NCBI RefSeq assembly: GCF_026342835.1
Contig: NZ_JAPEMI010000001.1
Location: forward strand, 248,001-312,000
Reading direction: 5' to 3'
Origin: Streptomyces sp. NBC_00154
GTDB taxonomy: Bacteria; Actinomycetota; Actinomycetes; Streptomycetales; Streptomycetaceae
DNA: 64,000 bases
Each line of letters starts with the position of its first letter. Within the stretch, counting starts at the first letter, position 1. Position numbers and translations under genes: made by a program. Shown here piece by piece: positions 1 through 9,619 of this stretch. The notes under the pieces were generated by a model, which ran no database searches, was not told the origin of the DNA, and saw only the letters and a program-made list of their open reading frames with translations.

Positions 1-38
1 GTACGACGGACACGGACCCGTACGTACGACAGCGAGAC

Positions 39-67
39 GGCCGCCGGGCACACGGATCCCGGCGGCC
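39..67 (+). promoter_or_regulatory. 10-bp stem hairpin upstream of the permease genes
   Basis: A perfect 10-bp stem (GGCCGCCGGG, 39-48, pairing with 58-67) with a 9-base loop lies 31 bases before the first permease start. In CUT1 sugar operons such hairpins often sit between the binding-protein gene and the permease genes and lower permease expression. That a binding-protein gene lies just left of the window is inference. There is no T-run, so it could be an attenuator or an mRNA-stabilising structure. Confidence 0.5.
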
Positions 68-98
68 AGGGCGGAGAGCACGACATGGGGAGCACACG

Positions 99-1190
99 GT
101 GAAGCCACGGGCCACGGTTGCGACCGAAACGGACCGAGCGACCGACCGGGCGACGGGCCCGATCGGCGACGGCGGGAGCGCGGACAGCAGGAGCGCGGAC
201 AGCAGCAGCACCGCAGGCGGCAGGGACAGCAGCAGGAAGCCCCGCGATGCGGCCAGGACTCGACCGGCAGCGGGCGGCATCACCTGGCGCCTGCGCCTGC
301 GCCGGGACCGCACGCTGATCCTGATGACGCTGCCCGCCATCGCCCTGCTGCTGATCTTCAACTACATCCCGCTGCTGGGAAACATCGTGGCCTTCCAGGA
401 CTACGACGTGTACGACCTGGGCATCACCGGCAGCCCCTTCGTCGGCTTCGACAACTTCACCCGGATATTCGAGGACTACCGCTTCTGGGAAGTCCTCATC
501 AACACGCTGGTCATCTTCCTGACCCAGTTGCTCCTCTTCTTCCCCATCCCGATCGCCATCGCGCTGCTGCTCAACACGATCATGAGTGCGCGGGTACGGG
601 CCTGGGTGCAGGCCGTCGTCTATCTGCCGCACTTCTTCTCCTGGGTGCTCGTCGTCACCGTCTTCCAGCAGATGTTCGGCGGGGCCGGCCTGGTCGCGCA
701 GTGGCTGCGCGAACACGGCCATGAGGGCTTCGACCTGATGACCAATGCGAGCTTCTTCAAGTTCCTGGTCACCGCACAGGCCGTGTGGAAGGACGCCGGC
801 TGGGGCGTGATCGTCTTCCTCGCCGCGCTCGCCGCCGTCAACACCGATCTGTACGAGGCGGCGGCCGTCGACGGTGCGGGGCGCTGGCGCCGCATGTGGC
901 ACGTCACACTGCCCGCGCTGCGTCCGGTCATCGCCCTGCTGCTCGTCCTTCGGGTCGGCAGTGCGCTCAACCTCGACTTCGAGCAGATCCTGCTCCAGCG
1001 CGACCAGGTCGGTCCGGGCGCTTCCGAAATCCTCGACACCTACATCTGGTGGACGGGCATCAAGACCGGCGACTTCGGCTACGCGGCCGCCGCCGGAATC
1101 TTCAAGGGACTGTTCAGCGTCGCCATGGTGCTGGGTGCGAACAAGGTCGCTCACATGCTGGGCGAGCAGGGGGTGTACTCCAAGAAATGA
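99..1190 (+). CDS. Carbohydrate ABC transporter permease, LplB type (CUT1)
   Basis: This is an inner-membrane permease subunit of a CUT1 sugar importer, 363 residues from a GTG start. The first ~85 residues are a hydrophilic, Asp/Ser/Arg-rich low-complexity leader. The first membrane span then carries the LplB-type sequence LLLIFNYIPLLGNIVAFQDY. The EAA loop, the contact site for the ATPase, is visible as EAAAVDGAGRWRRMWHVTLP near residues 250-270. Its ATGA junction with the next gene (4-base overlap) indicates translational coupling. The following glycosidases suggest uptake of plant-polysaccharide oligosaccharides, probably xyloglucan-derived. No ATPase gene is present; Streptomyces CUT1 systems commonly share MsiK, so this is expected. 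Confidence 0.9.
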   Translation: MKPRATVATETDRATDRATGPIGDGGSADSRSADSSSTAGGRDSSRKPRDAARTRPAAGGITWRLRLRRDRTLILMTLPAIALLLIFNYIPLLGNIVAFQDYDVYDLGITGSPFVGFDNFTRIFEDYRFWEVLINTLVIFLTQLLLFFPIPIAIALLLNTIMSARVRAWVQAVVYLPHFFSWVLVVTVFQQMFGGAGLVAQWLREHGHEGFDLMTNASFFKFLVTAQAVWKDAGWGVIVFLAALAAVNTDLYEAAAVDGAGRWRRMWHVTLPALRPVIALLLVLRVGSALNLDFEQILLQRDQVGPGASEILDTYIWWTGIKTGDFGYAAAAGIFKGLFSVAMVLGANKVAHMLGEQGVYSKK

Positions 1191-2170
1191 CGACTCTCCT
1201 GGAAACTGACAAGGCCAACAGCCGGACGGAGCAACCCTCCACGGCACCCGAGGAGTCACCGCTCCAGCGCGCGCTGCGGATCGAGCCCCGTCCCGTGTGG
1301 GAGGAGGAGCCCACCAAGGCAGGTCTCGCCTTCAAGGGCTTCGGCCTCGTCACGATCTGCGCGATCGTCCTCGTACCTCTGTGGGTGGTGGTCGTCACCA
1401 GCCTCTCCGACACGAAGACGATCAACAACGCGGGAGGTCTGGTCGTCTGGCCGAGGACCGTCACCTTCGTCGCGTACAAGGAACTCCTCGGCGGCGGCGC
1501 CGTCACCCGGGCCGCCCTGGTGAGCGTCGGCCTGACCCTCGTCGGTACGGCGTTCAGCATGGTCATCTCGGTGCTCTGCGCGTACGGGCTGAGCCGCCGG
1601 GACTCCTTCGCGCACAGCAAACTGCTGATGACGCTGATGGCGACGATGTTCTTCGGCGCCGGACTCATCCCCACTTATCTGCTGGTCACCGGCATCGGAC
1701 TGGGCAACAGCTACTGGTCGATGATCCTGCCCAGCGCGATCAGCGTCTTCAACATCCTGGTGCTGCGCGGCTTCTTCATGGACACCGCGCCCGAACTGAT
1801 CGACGCGGCACGCATCGACGGCGCGGGCGAGTGGCGGATCCTGCTGCAGATCGTCATGCCACTGTCCCGAGCAGTGATCGCCGTGATCTCGCTGTTCTAC
1901 GCGGTCGGCTACTGGAGCCAGTGGTTCAACGCGATGCTCTACATCCAGGACAGCGACAAGTACCCGCTCCAGATGATCCTGCGCCAGCTCGTCCTCCAGC
2001 ACCAGGTGCCGCCGGGCGCCATGGGCGCGGCGGTCAGCAGCGGGGCTATCAACAGCCTCGCCGTGCAGATGGCGGTCATGGTGCTGGCGCTGATCCCGGT
2101 CGGGGTGCTGTCGCCGTTCGTCCAGAAGCACTTCCAGAAGGGCATGCTCACCGGCGCCGTGAAGGGCTGA
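1187..2170 (+). CDS. Carbohydrate ABC transporter permease, LplC/YtcP type (CUT1)
   Basis: This is the second permease subunit (327 residues), partner of the preceding gene. The ATG overlaps the upstream stop codon, and this start is preferred over an in-frame extension far into the upstream gene. About six membrane spans are visible. The EAA-type loop reads ELIDAARIDGAGEWRILLQI near residues 198-218. The C-terminus carries the VQKHFQKGMLTGAVKG signature typical of this family. It acts with the LplB-like subunit and a lipoprotein binding protein probably encoded left of the window. It is co-transcribed with the four glycosidase genes downstream. Confidence 0.92.
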   Translation: MTTLLETDKANSRTEQPSTAPEESPLQRALRIEPRPVWEEEPTKAGLAFKGFGLVTICAIVLVPLWVVVVTSLSDTKTINNAGGLVVWPRTVTFVAYKELLGGGAVTRAALVSVGLTLVGTAFSMVISVLCAYGLSRRDSFAHSKLLMTLMATMFFGAGLIPTYLLVTGIGLGNSYWSMILPSAISVFNILVLRGFFMDTAPELIDAARIDGAGEWRILLQIVMPLSRAVIAVISLFYAVGYWSQWFNAMLYIQDSDKYPLQMILRQLVLQHQVPPGAMGAAVSSGAINSLAVQMAVMVLALIPVGVLSPFVQKHFQKGMLTGAVKG

Positions 2171-2246
2171 CAGGCACCACACGCTCCGGTCCCCACCGCT
2201 TCCTTCGCTCTCTCCCGCTCCTTTCCTCCACCGGAAGGTGTTCGCC

Positions 2247-4517
2247 ATGCGCGCTTCGTCCGCGCCCACGCCCAGTCGTCGCACCGTGCTGGCGGGAGCA
2301 GCTGTCACGGCTGCGGCCGTCGCTCTGCCGGTCGCGGCTCCCGCCGCCGCCCACGCCGCGAGCCGGCGGACGCCCCAAGGGGTGCAGGGGGCCCAGGCCC
2401 ACCGCTGGCGCACGGCGGCGATCGGCGGCACGGGCTTCGTCACCGGTCTGCTGTTCCACCCGTCGGTCAAGGGACTGGCCTACGCCCGTACCGACATCGG
2501 CGGGGCCTACCGCTGGGACGACACGCAGTCCCGCTGGACCGCTCTCACGGACCAACTGGGCTGGGACGACTGGAACCTGTTGGGCGTCGAGGCGCTGGCC
2601 GTCGACCGGGCCCACCCCGACCGGCTGTATCTCGCGCTCGGCACGTACGCCCAGTCGTGGGCCGGACCGGGTGCGGTGCTGCGGTCCGAGGACCGGGGAG
2701 CGACCTGGGCCCGCACGGATCTGACGGTGCGGCTCGGGGCGAACGAGGACGGCCGGGGCGCCGGCGAACGGCTGCTCGTCGACCCGTGCGACAGTGAGCA
2801 GCTCTGGCTCGGTACCCGCCACGACGGGCTGCTGCGCTCCACGGACCGGGGTGCCACCTGGGCGTCGGCCGACTTCCCTGCCACACCGTCGGCGAACGGC
2901 CAGGGCATCATGTTCCTCGTCGCCGCGGGCCGGTCGGTGTACGCGGGCTGGGGCGACGGCGGTACGCCTCTCTACCGTACGAACGCCTCCGGCGGCTGGG
3001 AGGCGGTGCCTGGTCAGCCGTCGGGCGGTGTCGCGGCGTCGAAGGTACCGATCCGGGCGGCGTACGACACCAACACCCATGCGCTGTACGTCACGTACGC
3101 GGACGCACCGGGCCCCAACGGGCAGTCCGACGGCTCGGTGCACCGCCTCGACACGGTCACGGGCAGCTGGACGGATGTCACCCCGGTGGCGCCGGACTCC
3201 GGTGGCGGGGACGGCTTCGGGTACGGCGGGGTCGCCGTCGACGCCGGACGGGCCGGCACGGTGGTCGTCACCACCAACAACCGGTGGTCGCAGATCGACA
3301 CCCTGTTCCGGTCCACCGACGGCGGGACCACCTGGACGTCGCTGAAGGACACGGCGGTCCTCGATGTGTCGGAGACGCCGTATCTGCGCTGGGGCGGGGA
3401 CGCGGCCAAGTTCGGCTGGTGGATCCAGGCCCTGGCCGTCGATCCGTACGACTCGCAGCACATCGTGTTCGGCACGGGCGCCACGATCTTCGGGACCCGC
3501 GATCTCGTCCACTGGGCGCCGCAGATCCGCGGCCTGGAGGAATCCGCGGTCAAGTTCCTGATCGCCCCGCCTACGGACGGTGCCCGACTGCTCAGCGGAC
3601 TGGGCGACATCGGCGTCATGTACCACGAGTCGCTGACCGCGTCCCCGTCGCGCGGCATGGCATCGAACCCGGTCTTCGGCACCGCCACCGGTCTGGCGCT
3701 GGCCGCGCTCGAACCGTCCTACGTCGTACGCACGGGCTGGCCCTCCGGCTCGGGTGCGGCCGGGGCGTACTCCGAGGACGGCGGAAGCAGCTGGCAGCCG
3801 TTCGCCGCGCAGCCGGAGATCGCGGCCACGGCCCCGGGACCGGTCGCCGTCGGGGCGGACGGGGCGACTCTGCTCTGGTCGTTCATCCACTGGGACGGCA
3901 CGAAGTATCCGGCGCACCGCTCCACGGACAACGGCGCGACCTGGACCGAGGTGGCCACCTTCCCCAAGGGCGGCACACCGCTGGCCGATCCGCTCGACCC
4001 GACGCGGTTCTATGTGTACGACACGGACACCGGGGCGGTGTTCCGCTCCATCGACTCCGGCGCGACCTTCACTCAAGGCGCTACTCAACTTCCCTCCGGT
4101 GACGTCCAGTTCAAGCTTGCTGCCGCCCCCGGCCGCAGCGGTGACCTGTGGCTGTCGGCCAAGGACAACGGGCTGTTCCGGTCCACGGACGGCGGACTGA
4201 CCTTCAGCGCCGTGGCGGGCTGCCAGGCCTCGCACGCACTGGGCTTCGGCGCGGCCGCGCCGGCCGGCCCCAGGAAGTCCGGCCGCCGGGTCCGCGACTC
4301 CTACCCGGCGATTTTCCAGACCGGACGGGTCTCCGCCACCTTCGACGGGGTGGCGGTGCTGCGCTCGGACGATGCCGGCGCCACCTGGGTCCGGATCAAC
4401 GACGACAGCCACCAGTGGGGCTGGACCGGCGAAGTGATCACCGGTGACCCCCGCATCCACGGCCGTGTCTACCTGGGCACCAACGGCCGCGGCATCCAGT
4501 ACGCAGACCCGGAATGA
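2247..4517 (+). CDS. Secreted GH74 xyloglucanase-type beta-propeller glycosidase
   Basis: This is a predicted extracellular endo-acting glycosidase of family GH74, 756 residues. It starts with a Tat signal peptide (SRRTVLAG, then Ala-rich to AHA). The mature protein shows the GH74 opening: VTGLLFHPSV, ARTDIGGAYRWDD, and then W-G-V-LA-D-P-R-Y repeats of a double seven-bladed propeller. Several BNR-like S-D-G-G-TW motifs recur. The ATG at 2247 is preferred over GTG 2238 because GGAAGG at 2233-2238 then sits 8 bases upstream. Family enzymes cut the xyloglucan backbone. No carbohydrate-binding module follows. It fits a xyloglucan operon with GH42, GH95 and GH12. Confidence 0.85.
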   Translation: MRASSAPTPSRRTVLAGAAVTAAAVALPVAAPAAAHAASRRTPQGVQGAQAHRWRTAAIGGTGFVTGLLFHPSVKGLAYARTDIGGAYRWDDTQSRWTALTDQLGWDDWNLLGVEALAVDRAHPDRLYLALGTYAQSWAGPGAVLRSEDRGATWARTDLTVRLGANEDGRGAGERLLVDPCDSEQLWLGTRHDGLLRSTDRGATWASADFPATPSANGQGIMFLVAAGRSVYAGWGDGGTPLYRTNASGGWEAVPGQPSGGVAASKVPIRAAYDTNTHALYVTYADAPGPNGQSDGSVHRLDTVTGSWTDVTPVAPDSGGGDGFGYGGVAVDAGRAGTVVVTTNNRWSQIDTLFRSTDGGTTWTSLKDTAVLDVSETPYLRWGGDAAKFGWWIQALAVDPYDSQHIVFGTGATIFGTRDLVHWAPQIRGLEESAVKFLIAPPTDGARLLSGLGDIGVMYHESLTASPSRGMASNPVFGTATGLALAALEPSYVVRTGWPSGSGAAGAYSEDGGSSWQPFAAQPEIAATAPGPVAVGADGATLLWSFIHWDGTKYPAHRSTDNGATWTEVATFPKGGTPLADPLDPTRFYVYDTDTGAVFRSIDSGATFTQGATQLPSGDVQFKLAAAPGRSGDLWLSAKDNGLFRSTDGGLTFSAVAGCQASHALGFGAAAPAGPRKSGRRVRDSYPAIFQTGRVSATFDGVAVLRSDDAGATWVRINDDSHQWGWTGEVITGDPRIHGRVYLGTNGRGIQYADPE

Positions 4518-4531
4518 GGAGCGAGAAGTCC

Positions 4532-6508
4532 ATGCCGTCCCTGCGCGACGCAGCCCGTGGCCGCATCCTCTTCGGCGGCGACTACAACCCCGAGCAATGG
4601 CCCGAGGAGGTATGGGAGGACGACGCACGGCTGATGAAGGATGCCGGGGTCAACTCCGTCACCCTCGGGGTGTTTTCCTGGGCGAAGATCGAACCACGCC
4701 CGGGTGCACGGGAGTTCGGCTGGCTGGACCGTCTGATGGATCTGATGCACACCCATGGCATCGGGGTCGTGCTCGCCACACCGACCGCGTCCCCGCCGCC
4801 GTGGATGGGGGCGGAGCACCCCGAGACGCTGCCGCGCGGCGAGGACGGCTCGGTCGTCTGGTACGGCTCGCGGCAGCAGTTCTGCGCGAGTTCGCCGGTC
4901 TACCGGCGTTACGCGGCGTCCCTCACCGAGGACCTGGCGGCGCGGTACTCCGATCATCCGGCGCTGACCGTGTGGCACATCAACAACGAGTACTGCACGC
5001 ACTGCTGGTGCGACGGGACCGCCGCCCACTTCCGCCGGTGGCTGGGCGGCCGCTACGGCACCGTCGAGGCGCTCAACGAGGCCTGGGGAACGGCCTTCTG
5101 GAGCCAACGCTACGACACATGGGGGCAGATTCTGCCCCCGCGCAAGGCGCAGTACATGAAGAACCCGACACAGGTGCTGGACTTCAAGCGGTTCACGTCC
5201 GACGCCCTGATGGAGTGCTACCTGGCCGAGCGCGACATCGTCGCCCGGCACACCCCTCACATCCCGGTGACCACCAACTTCATGCCGTTGTGGTCGGGGC
5301 AGGACGCCTGGGCCTGGTCGGCCCAGGAGGACATCGTCTCCGTAGACATCTATCCGGACCCGAAGGACCCGCAGGGCGCCCAGTACAACGCGATGCTCTC
5401 CGACATGACACGCTCCCAGGCGGCAGGGCCGTGGGTGCTGATGGAGCAGGCCGCGGGACCGGTGAACTGGCGGGGCGTGAACCATCCCAAGCCGGCCGGC
5501 CTCAACCGGCTCTGGTCGCTCCAGTCGGTGGCGCGCGGCGCCGATGCCGTCTGCTATTTCCAGTGGCGGCAGTCCCGTCAGGGCGCGGAGAAGTTCCACT
5601 CCGGGATGCTCACGCACGCGGGCGAGAACGGCCGCACGTTCCGGGAGGTCAAGCAGCTCGGCGCCGAACTGACCACGATCGGGGCGGCGGTGAGCGGTGC
5701 GGACGTCCCGGCCGAGGTGGCGATCCTGCACGACTGGGACTCCTGGTGGGCGGGTGCCCAGGAGGGTAGGCCCTCCAAGCTCCTCGACTACACGGAGATC
5801 GTGCAGAGCTGGCACCGAGCCCTGTGGGAGTCCGGAATCTGCACCGAGTTCGCCCGTCCGGAGGCCGACCTGAGCCGGTTCCGGATGGTGGCCGTACCAC
5901 AGCTGTATCTGCTGACGGATGCCGCGATCGACAACCTGGTCGCCTACGTACGGGGCGGCGGGACACTGGTCTGCGGCTTCTTCAGCGGGATAGCCGACGC
6001 GGACGACCGGATCAGGCCGGGCGGCATGGATGCGCGGCTGCGTGAGCTGTGCGGCATCCGTACGCTCCACGAGTGGTGGCCGCTCGACGCCGACACCACG
6101 GTGGAGTGCGACGGCTTCCGGGCCTCGGTCTGGTCGGAGGAGCTGGAAGCGGCTCCGGGTGCTGAGGTGGTCTCCGCGTACCGGGGCGGCGAGCTCGACG
6201 GGCTGCCCGCCGTGGTGCGCAACGACCGCGCGTACTACGTCTCGACGCTGCCCGAACCGGAAGCGCTGCGCGCCCTGCTCGGCCGGGTAGCGGCCGAGGC
6301 GGGGGCGGGGCCGGTGCTGGCCGGGCTGCCCGAGGGTGTGGAGGCGGTCCGCCGCGGCGACCTGCTGTTCCTGCTGCACCACGGACGGGGCAGCGTCACC
6401 GTACCGGTTCCCGGTGCGCAGGTGGATCTGCTGTCCGGCGCCGCGGTCAACGGCATTGTGGAGCTGGGCCGTTACGGCGTGGCCGTGCTGCGCGGCGCAA
6501 CCCCGTGA
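4532..6508 (+). CDS. GH42 beta-galactosidase, cytoplasmic
   Basis: This is a family GH42 beta-galactosidase of 658 residues without a signal peptide, so it probably cleaves galactosyl side chains from imported oligosaccharides. The N-terminus carries the GH42 hallmark FGGDYNPEQWPEEVWEDD. The acid/base Glu lies in WHINNEY near residue 150, next to a Cys-rich metal-site loop (YCTHCWCD). The nucleophile region reads LMEQAAGPVNW. A trimerisation domain and a C-terminal beta domain follow, of normal family length. ATG 4532 has GAGGAG 10 bases upstream; ATG 4514, overlapping the GH74 stop, lacks a ribosome site. Confidence 0.9.
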   Translation: MPSLRDAARGRILFGGDYNPEQWPEEVWEDDARLMKDAGVNSVTLGVFSWAKIEPRPGAREFGWLDRLMDLMHTHGIGVVLATPTASPPPWMGAEHPETLPRGEDGSVVWYGSRQQFCASSPVYRRYAASLTEDLAARYSDHPALTVWHINNEYCTHCWCDGTAAHFRRWLGGRYGTVEALNEAWGTAFWSQRYDTWGQILPPRKAQYMKNPTQVLDFKRFTSDALMECYLAERDIVARHTPHIPVTTNFMPLWSGQDAWAWSAQEDIVSVDIYPDPKDPQGAQYNAMLSDMTRSQAAGPWVLMEQAAGPVNWRGVNHPKPAGLNRLWSLQSVARGADAVCYFQWRQSRQGAEKFHSGMLTHAGENGRTFREVKQLGAELTTIGAAVSGADVPAEVAILHDWDSWWAGAQEGRPSKLLDYTEIVQSWHRALWESGICTEFARPEADLSRFRMVAVPQLYLLTDAAIDNLVAYVRGGGTLVCGFFSGIADADDRIRPGGMDARLRELCGIRTLHEWWPLDADTTVECDGFRASVWSEELEAAPGAEVVSAYRGGELDGLPAVVRNDRAYYVSTLPEPEALRALLGRVAAEAGAGPVLAGLPEGVEAVRRGDLLFLLHHGRGSVTVPVPGAQVDLLSGAAVNGIVELGRYGVAVLRGATP

Positions 6509-8814
6509 CCGCCGCAGGAACGGAGGCCGACGGCCCGGGCCGCGACGGCACCTGGGAGCCGCGCCCCGCGGCCCGCTGGGAGGACGCCTTCCTCGGCGGC
6601 AACGGCCGGCACGGAGCCATGGTGTACGGAGATCCGGCCGACGACCGGGTCATCGTCAACCATCACACCCTCGTCCGCCCCAACGGCAGCGAGCACGCCC
6701 GCCCGCCCCGGCTCGCAGACCGGCTGGAGCACCTCCAGGACTCACTGCTCGCCGGGGACACGACGGCGGCCGAGCAGTTCGGGGCGGAGCACCCGCTGCT
6801 GTGGGTCCAGCCCTTCCACCCAGCCTTCCAGACCCGGGTCCGCCGCCTGCCGCCGCCCGTCGACCGTCGCCCGGGGGCGGCCGGCTACCGCCGCACCGTC
6901 GACTTCGCCACCGGTGAGATCTGCGCGTCGCACGAGGACTGGCGGAGCCGGGTCTTCGTCTCACGTGCCGACGACGTCATCGTCCAGTGCATCACCGGGT
7001 TCGGGCTCGCCGCGGAGCTCACCCTGGACCACGCACTGCCGGGTGCACCGCCGCGTCTCGCCATCGGCCGCAGCACCGCACTGACGGCCGACGGCGCCCG
7101 GCTGGCCCTGCGGGCCGGCTACCCGGACAGCGATCTCGCCTACACGGGCGCCACCGTGGCCCGGGTGGACCGCGGATCCGTGACCGTGTCGGGCGAGGGC
7201 ATCCGTATCGACGGAGCACGGACTCTGCTGCTGCTGACCCGGGTGCGGCGTCATACGGGCGACCTGGACCTCGCCGAGGAGTGGGGAGCCCTGCCGTACG
7301 CCGACTACGAGACGCTGCTCGCCCGGCATCGGCCCCTGCACCGCACCGCCTACGAACGCGCCACCCTCGCCCTGCATGCCGAGGCGAGCGAACGCGCCAT
7401 GCCAGGTAGCGAATTGATACGCCACCCCGACAGCCCCGCACTCCTGGAGCGGCTGTTCGCAGCGGGCCGCTACCACCTGCTCTCCGCCGCCGGGGCGCTC
7501 CCGCCACGGCTGACCGGTCTCTGGACGGGCGACTGGGACACCGCCTGGTCCGGTGCGTTCACCACCAACGCCAATCTCAATCTCCAGATCGCGTCGGCCG
7601 CAGCGGCGGCGCTGCCGGAGGTGTCCGAAGCCCATGCCGGTCTGGTCCGCGGCCAGCTGGCCGACTGGCGGGACAACGCCCGCGCGATCTTCGGCACCCG
7701 GGGGATCGTCGCCCCGTCACACACGGACGGCGAATCCGGCCACACCCGCCACTTCCAGCGCGCCTATCCGCTGCACCTGTGGACCGCGGGTGCGGACTGG
7801 CTGCTGCAGCCCCTTCTGGAACATGCGGAGACCTCCGGCGTCACGGACCCCTGGCTGACCGATGCACTCACCGAAGTGGCGGAGTTCTACGAGGACTTCC
7901 TCACCCGGCACGCCCCGGACGGCACCCTCGCCATCGTCCCTTCGTACTCACCGGAGAACCGCCCCGCCAACGCGAGCTGGGGAACGATCAACGCCACCAT
8001 GGACATCGCGGCGGCCCGTCACGCCCTGACCACCGCCGCCGGACACTCCCCCGGCCACCCGGCCGCAGGCCGCTGGCGCGCCCTCGCCGACCGGCTCCCC
8101 CGGTACCGTGTCAACGAGGACGGGGCACTCGCCGAATGGGCCTGGCCGGGCCTGCAGGAGACGTACGACCACCGGCACCTCAGCCATCTCTACCCGGTGT
8201 GGCCGCTGGGCGTGATCAACCCGTACGACACCCCGGAGCTGGCGGACGCCGCGCACCGCGCACTGGAGCTGCGCGGTGCGGAGAACGACTCCGCCCACGG
8301 CCATCTGCACCACGCGCTGATCGCTGCACGGCTGCGGGACGGTACGCGGGCCCTGAACGCACTCGACGCCGTGCTGGGCGGCGACTTCTTCCACGCCTCG
8401 CTGATGACCTCGCACTATCCCTCCCGCGATGTCTACAACGCGGACGCCGCCCATGCACTGCCCGCGACGGTCATCGAGATGCTCGTCCAGTCCACCCCGG
8501 ACCGGCTGGTGCTGCTGCCCACGCTCCCCGCCACGTATCCGTCCGGCGAACTGCGCGGGGTGCGCACCAGGTTCGGCGCCCGCGTGGATCTGTCCTGGTA
8601 CGACGACGGTCACGCCACGGTCGTCCTGCACCCCACCCGTGACGCCCGTGTCGATGTACGCGCGGGCGTCGGACTCACGCTCACCGATACCGCGACGCGG
8701 CACTGCGCCGAGACCCCTGCCGAGCCCCCCACCGAGACCTCCGCCGGAACTCCCGTTGCTCCGCTGGACCTGACGGCCGGCGTGGACCGCGTCCTCACTC
8801 TGAGGCCGCGGTAG
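6505..8814 (+). CDS. GH95-type alpha-L-fucosidase or related (alpha/alpha)6-barrel glycosidase
   Basis: This 769-residue protein has no signal peptide. It starts with GTG overlapping the GH42 stop (GTGA). The N-terminal beta domain begins PAARWEDAFLGGNGRHGAMV, the entry motif of GH95. The catalytic barrel shows TGLWTGDWDTAWSGAFTTN, YSPENRP, HRHLSHLYPVWP and EMLVQS, all at GH95 positions. GH95 members are alpha-1,2-L-fucosidases or alpha-L-galactosidases, and fucosylated xyloglucan carries exactly such side chains. The usual DGNFG segment is replaced by YNADAAHAL, so substrate preference may differ. Operon position suggests trimming of side chains after uptake. Confidence 0.75.
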   Translation: MTAAGTEADGPGRDGTWEPRPAARWEDAFLGGNGRHGAMVYGDPADDRVIVNHHTLVRPNGSEHARPPRLADRLEHLQDSLLAGDTTAAEQFGAEHPLLWVQPFHPAFQTRVRRLPPPVDRRPGAAGYRRTVDFATGEICASHEDWRSRVFVSRADDVIVQCITGFGLAAELTLDHALPGAPPRLAIGRSTALTADGARLALRAGYPDSDLAYTGATVARVDRGSVTVSGEGIRIDGARTLLLLTRVRRHTGDLDLAEEWGALPYADYETLLARHRPLHRTAYERATLALHAEASERAMPGSELIRHPDSPALLERLFAAGRYHLLSAAGALPPRLTGLWTGDWDTAWSGAFTTNANLNLQIASAAAAALPEVSEAHAGLVRGQLADWRDNARAIFGTRGIVAPSHTDGESGHTRHFQRAYPLHLWTAGADWLLQPLLEHAETSGVTDPWLTDALTEVAEFYEDFLTRHAPDGTLAIVPSYSPENRPANASWGTINATMDIAAARHALTTAAGHSPGHPAAGRWRALADRLPRYRVNEDGALAEWAWPGLQETYDHRHLSHLYPVWPLGVINPYDTPELADAAHRALELRGAENDSAHGHLHHALIAARLRDGTRALNALDAVLGGDFFHASLMTSHYPSRDVYNADAAHALPATVIEMLVQSTPDRLVLLPTLPATYPSGELRGVRTRFGARVDLSWYDDGHATVVLHPTRDARVDVRAGVGLTLTDTATRHCAETPAEPPTETSAGTPVAPLDLTAGVDRVLTLRPR

Positions 8815-8857
8815 CGCATCCCCCCACCCAACTCCCCGCACCATGGAAGGGACAACC

Positions 8858-9565
8858 ATGGCACGACGCATCCTCAGCAGGTTCGTACTGGCACCGGCCG
8901 CCGCGGTCGCCGCCCTGATCGGCTTCGCCGCCGCACCTGCCCAGGCCGCGATCTGGTCCTCCTCGGACCAGTGGGGCAACTACACCACCAGCGACGGATA
9001 CACCCTCTACAACAACATCTGGGGTTCCGGCGCGGGCTCCCAGACCATCTGGGTCAACTCCTCCAGCAACTGGGGCGTGTGGGCCGACCACCCGAACACC
9101 GGCGGCATCAAGTCGTACCCCAACGCCAAGAAGGTCGTCGGCAAGTCCATCACCTCGATGGCGTCGCTCAAAAGCAGCTACAACGTCACCGTCCCCTCGT
9201 CCGGCGCCTACAACACGTCGTACGACATCTGGGACACCGACTACGACTACGAGGTGATGCTCTGGGTCAACTACAACGGTGCGGTGGGCGCACTCGGCAC
9301 CTCACAGGGAACGGTGACGCTCGGCGGCCACACCTGGAACGTCTACAAGGGTGACAACGGCGCCAACCAGGTGTTCTCGTTCCTGCGGACCTCGGACTCC
9401 ACCTCGGGCACGGTGGACGTCCTGCCGATCCTGAAGTGGATCAAGGACACCAAGGGCTGGTGGGGCAACGAGACCATCGGTGACGTCCAGTTCGGCTACG
9501 AGATCACCTCGTCGTCCGGCGGCCTGGACTTCAGGACGAACAGCTTCAGCGTCTCGTCGAGCTGA
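8858..9565 (+). CDS. Secreted GH12 endoglucanase/xyloglucanase
   Basis: This is a compact 235-residue GH12 beta-jelly-roll enzyme with a Sec signal peptide ending AQA. The mature sequence opens with AIWSSSDQWGNYTTSDGYTL, typical of GH12 endo-beta-1,4-glucanases. The nucleophile Glu is in YDYEVMLWVNY and the acid/base Glu in FGYEITSSSG near the C-terminus. There is no carbohydrate-binding module. ATG 8858 is chosen because GGAAGGG lies 6 bases upstream; ATG 8843 would leave that ribosome site inside the gene. It is the last gene of the operon and would act outside the cell with the GH74 enzyme on glucan backbones. Confidence 0.88.
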   Translation: MARRILSRFVLAPAAAVAALIGFAAAPAQAAIWSSSDQWGNYTTSDGYTLYNNIWGSGAGSQTIWVNSSSNWGVWADHPNTGGIKSYPNAKKVVGKSITSMASLKSSYNVTVPSSGAYNTSYDIWDTDYDYEVMLWVNYNGAVGALGTSQGTVTLGGHTWNVYKGDNGANQVFSFLRTSDSTSGTVDVLPILKWIKDTKGWWGNETIGDVQFGYEITSSSGGLDFRTNSFSVSSS

Positions 9566-9575
9566 CCCGCACAGG

Positions 9576-9607
9576 AACGAGCCGGCCTCTCGCGGGGCCG
9601 GCTCGTT
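9576..9607. terminator. Shared terminator between the GH operon and the LacI gene
   Basis: A perfect 12-bp inverted repeat (AACGAGCCGGCC pairing with GGCCGGCTCGTT) lies between two convergent genes, 11 bases after the GH12 stop and 13 bases from the regulator stop. It can serve both strands. Confidence 0.8.
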
Positions 9608-9619
9608 CGCTGCGTGATG

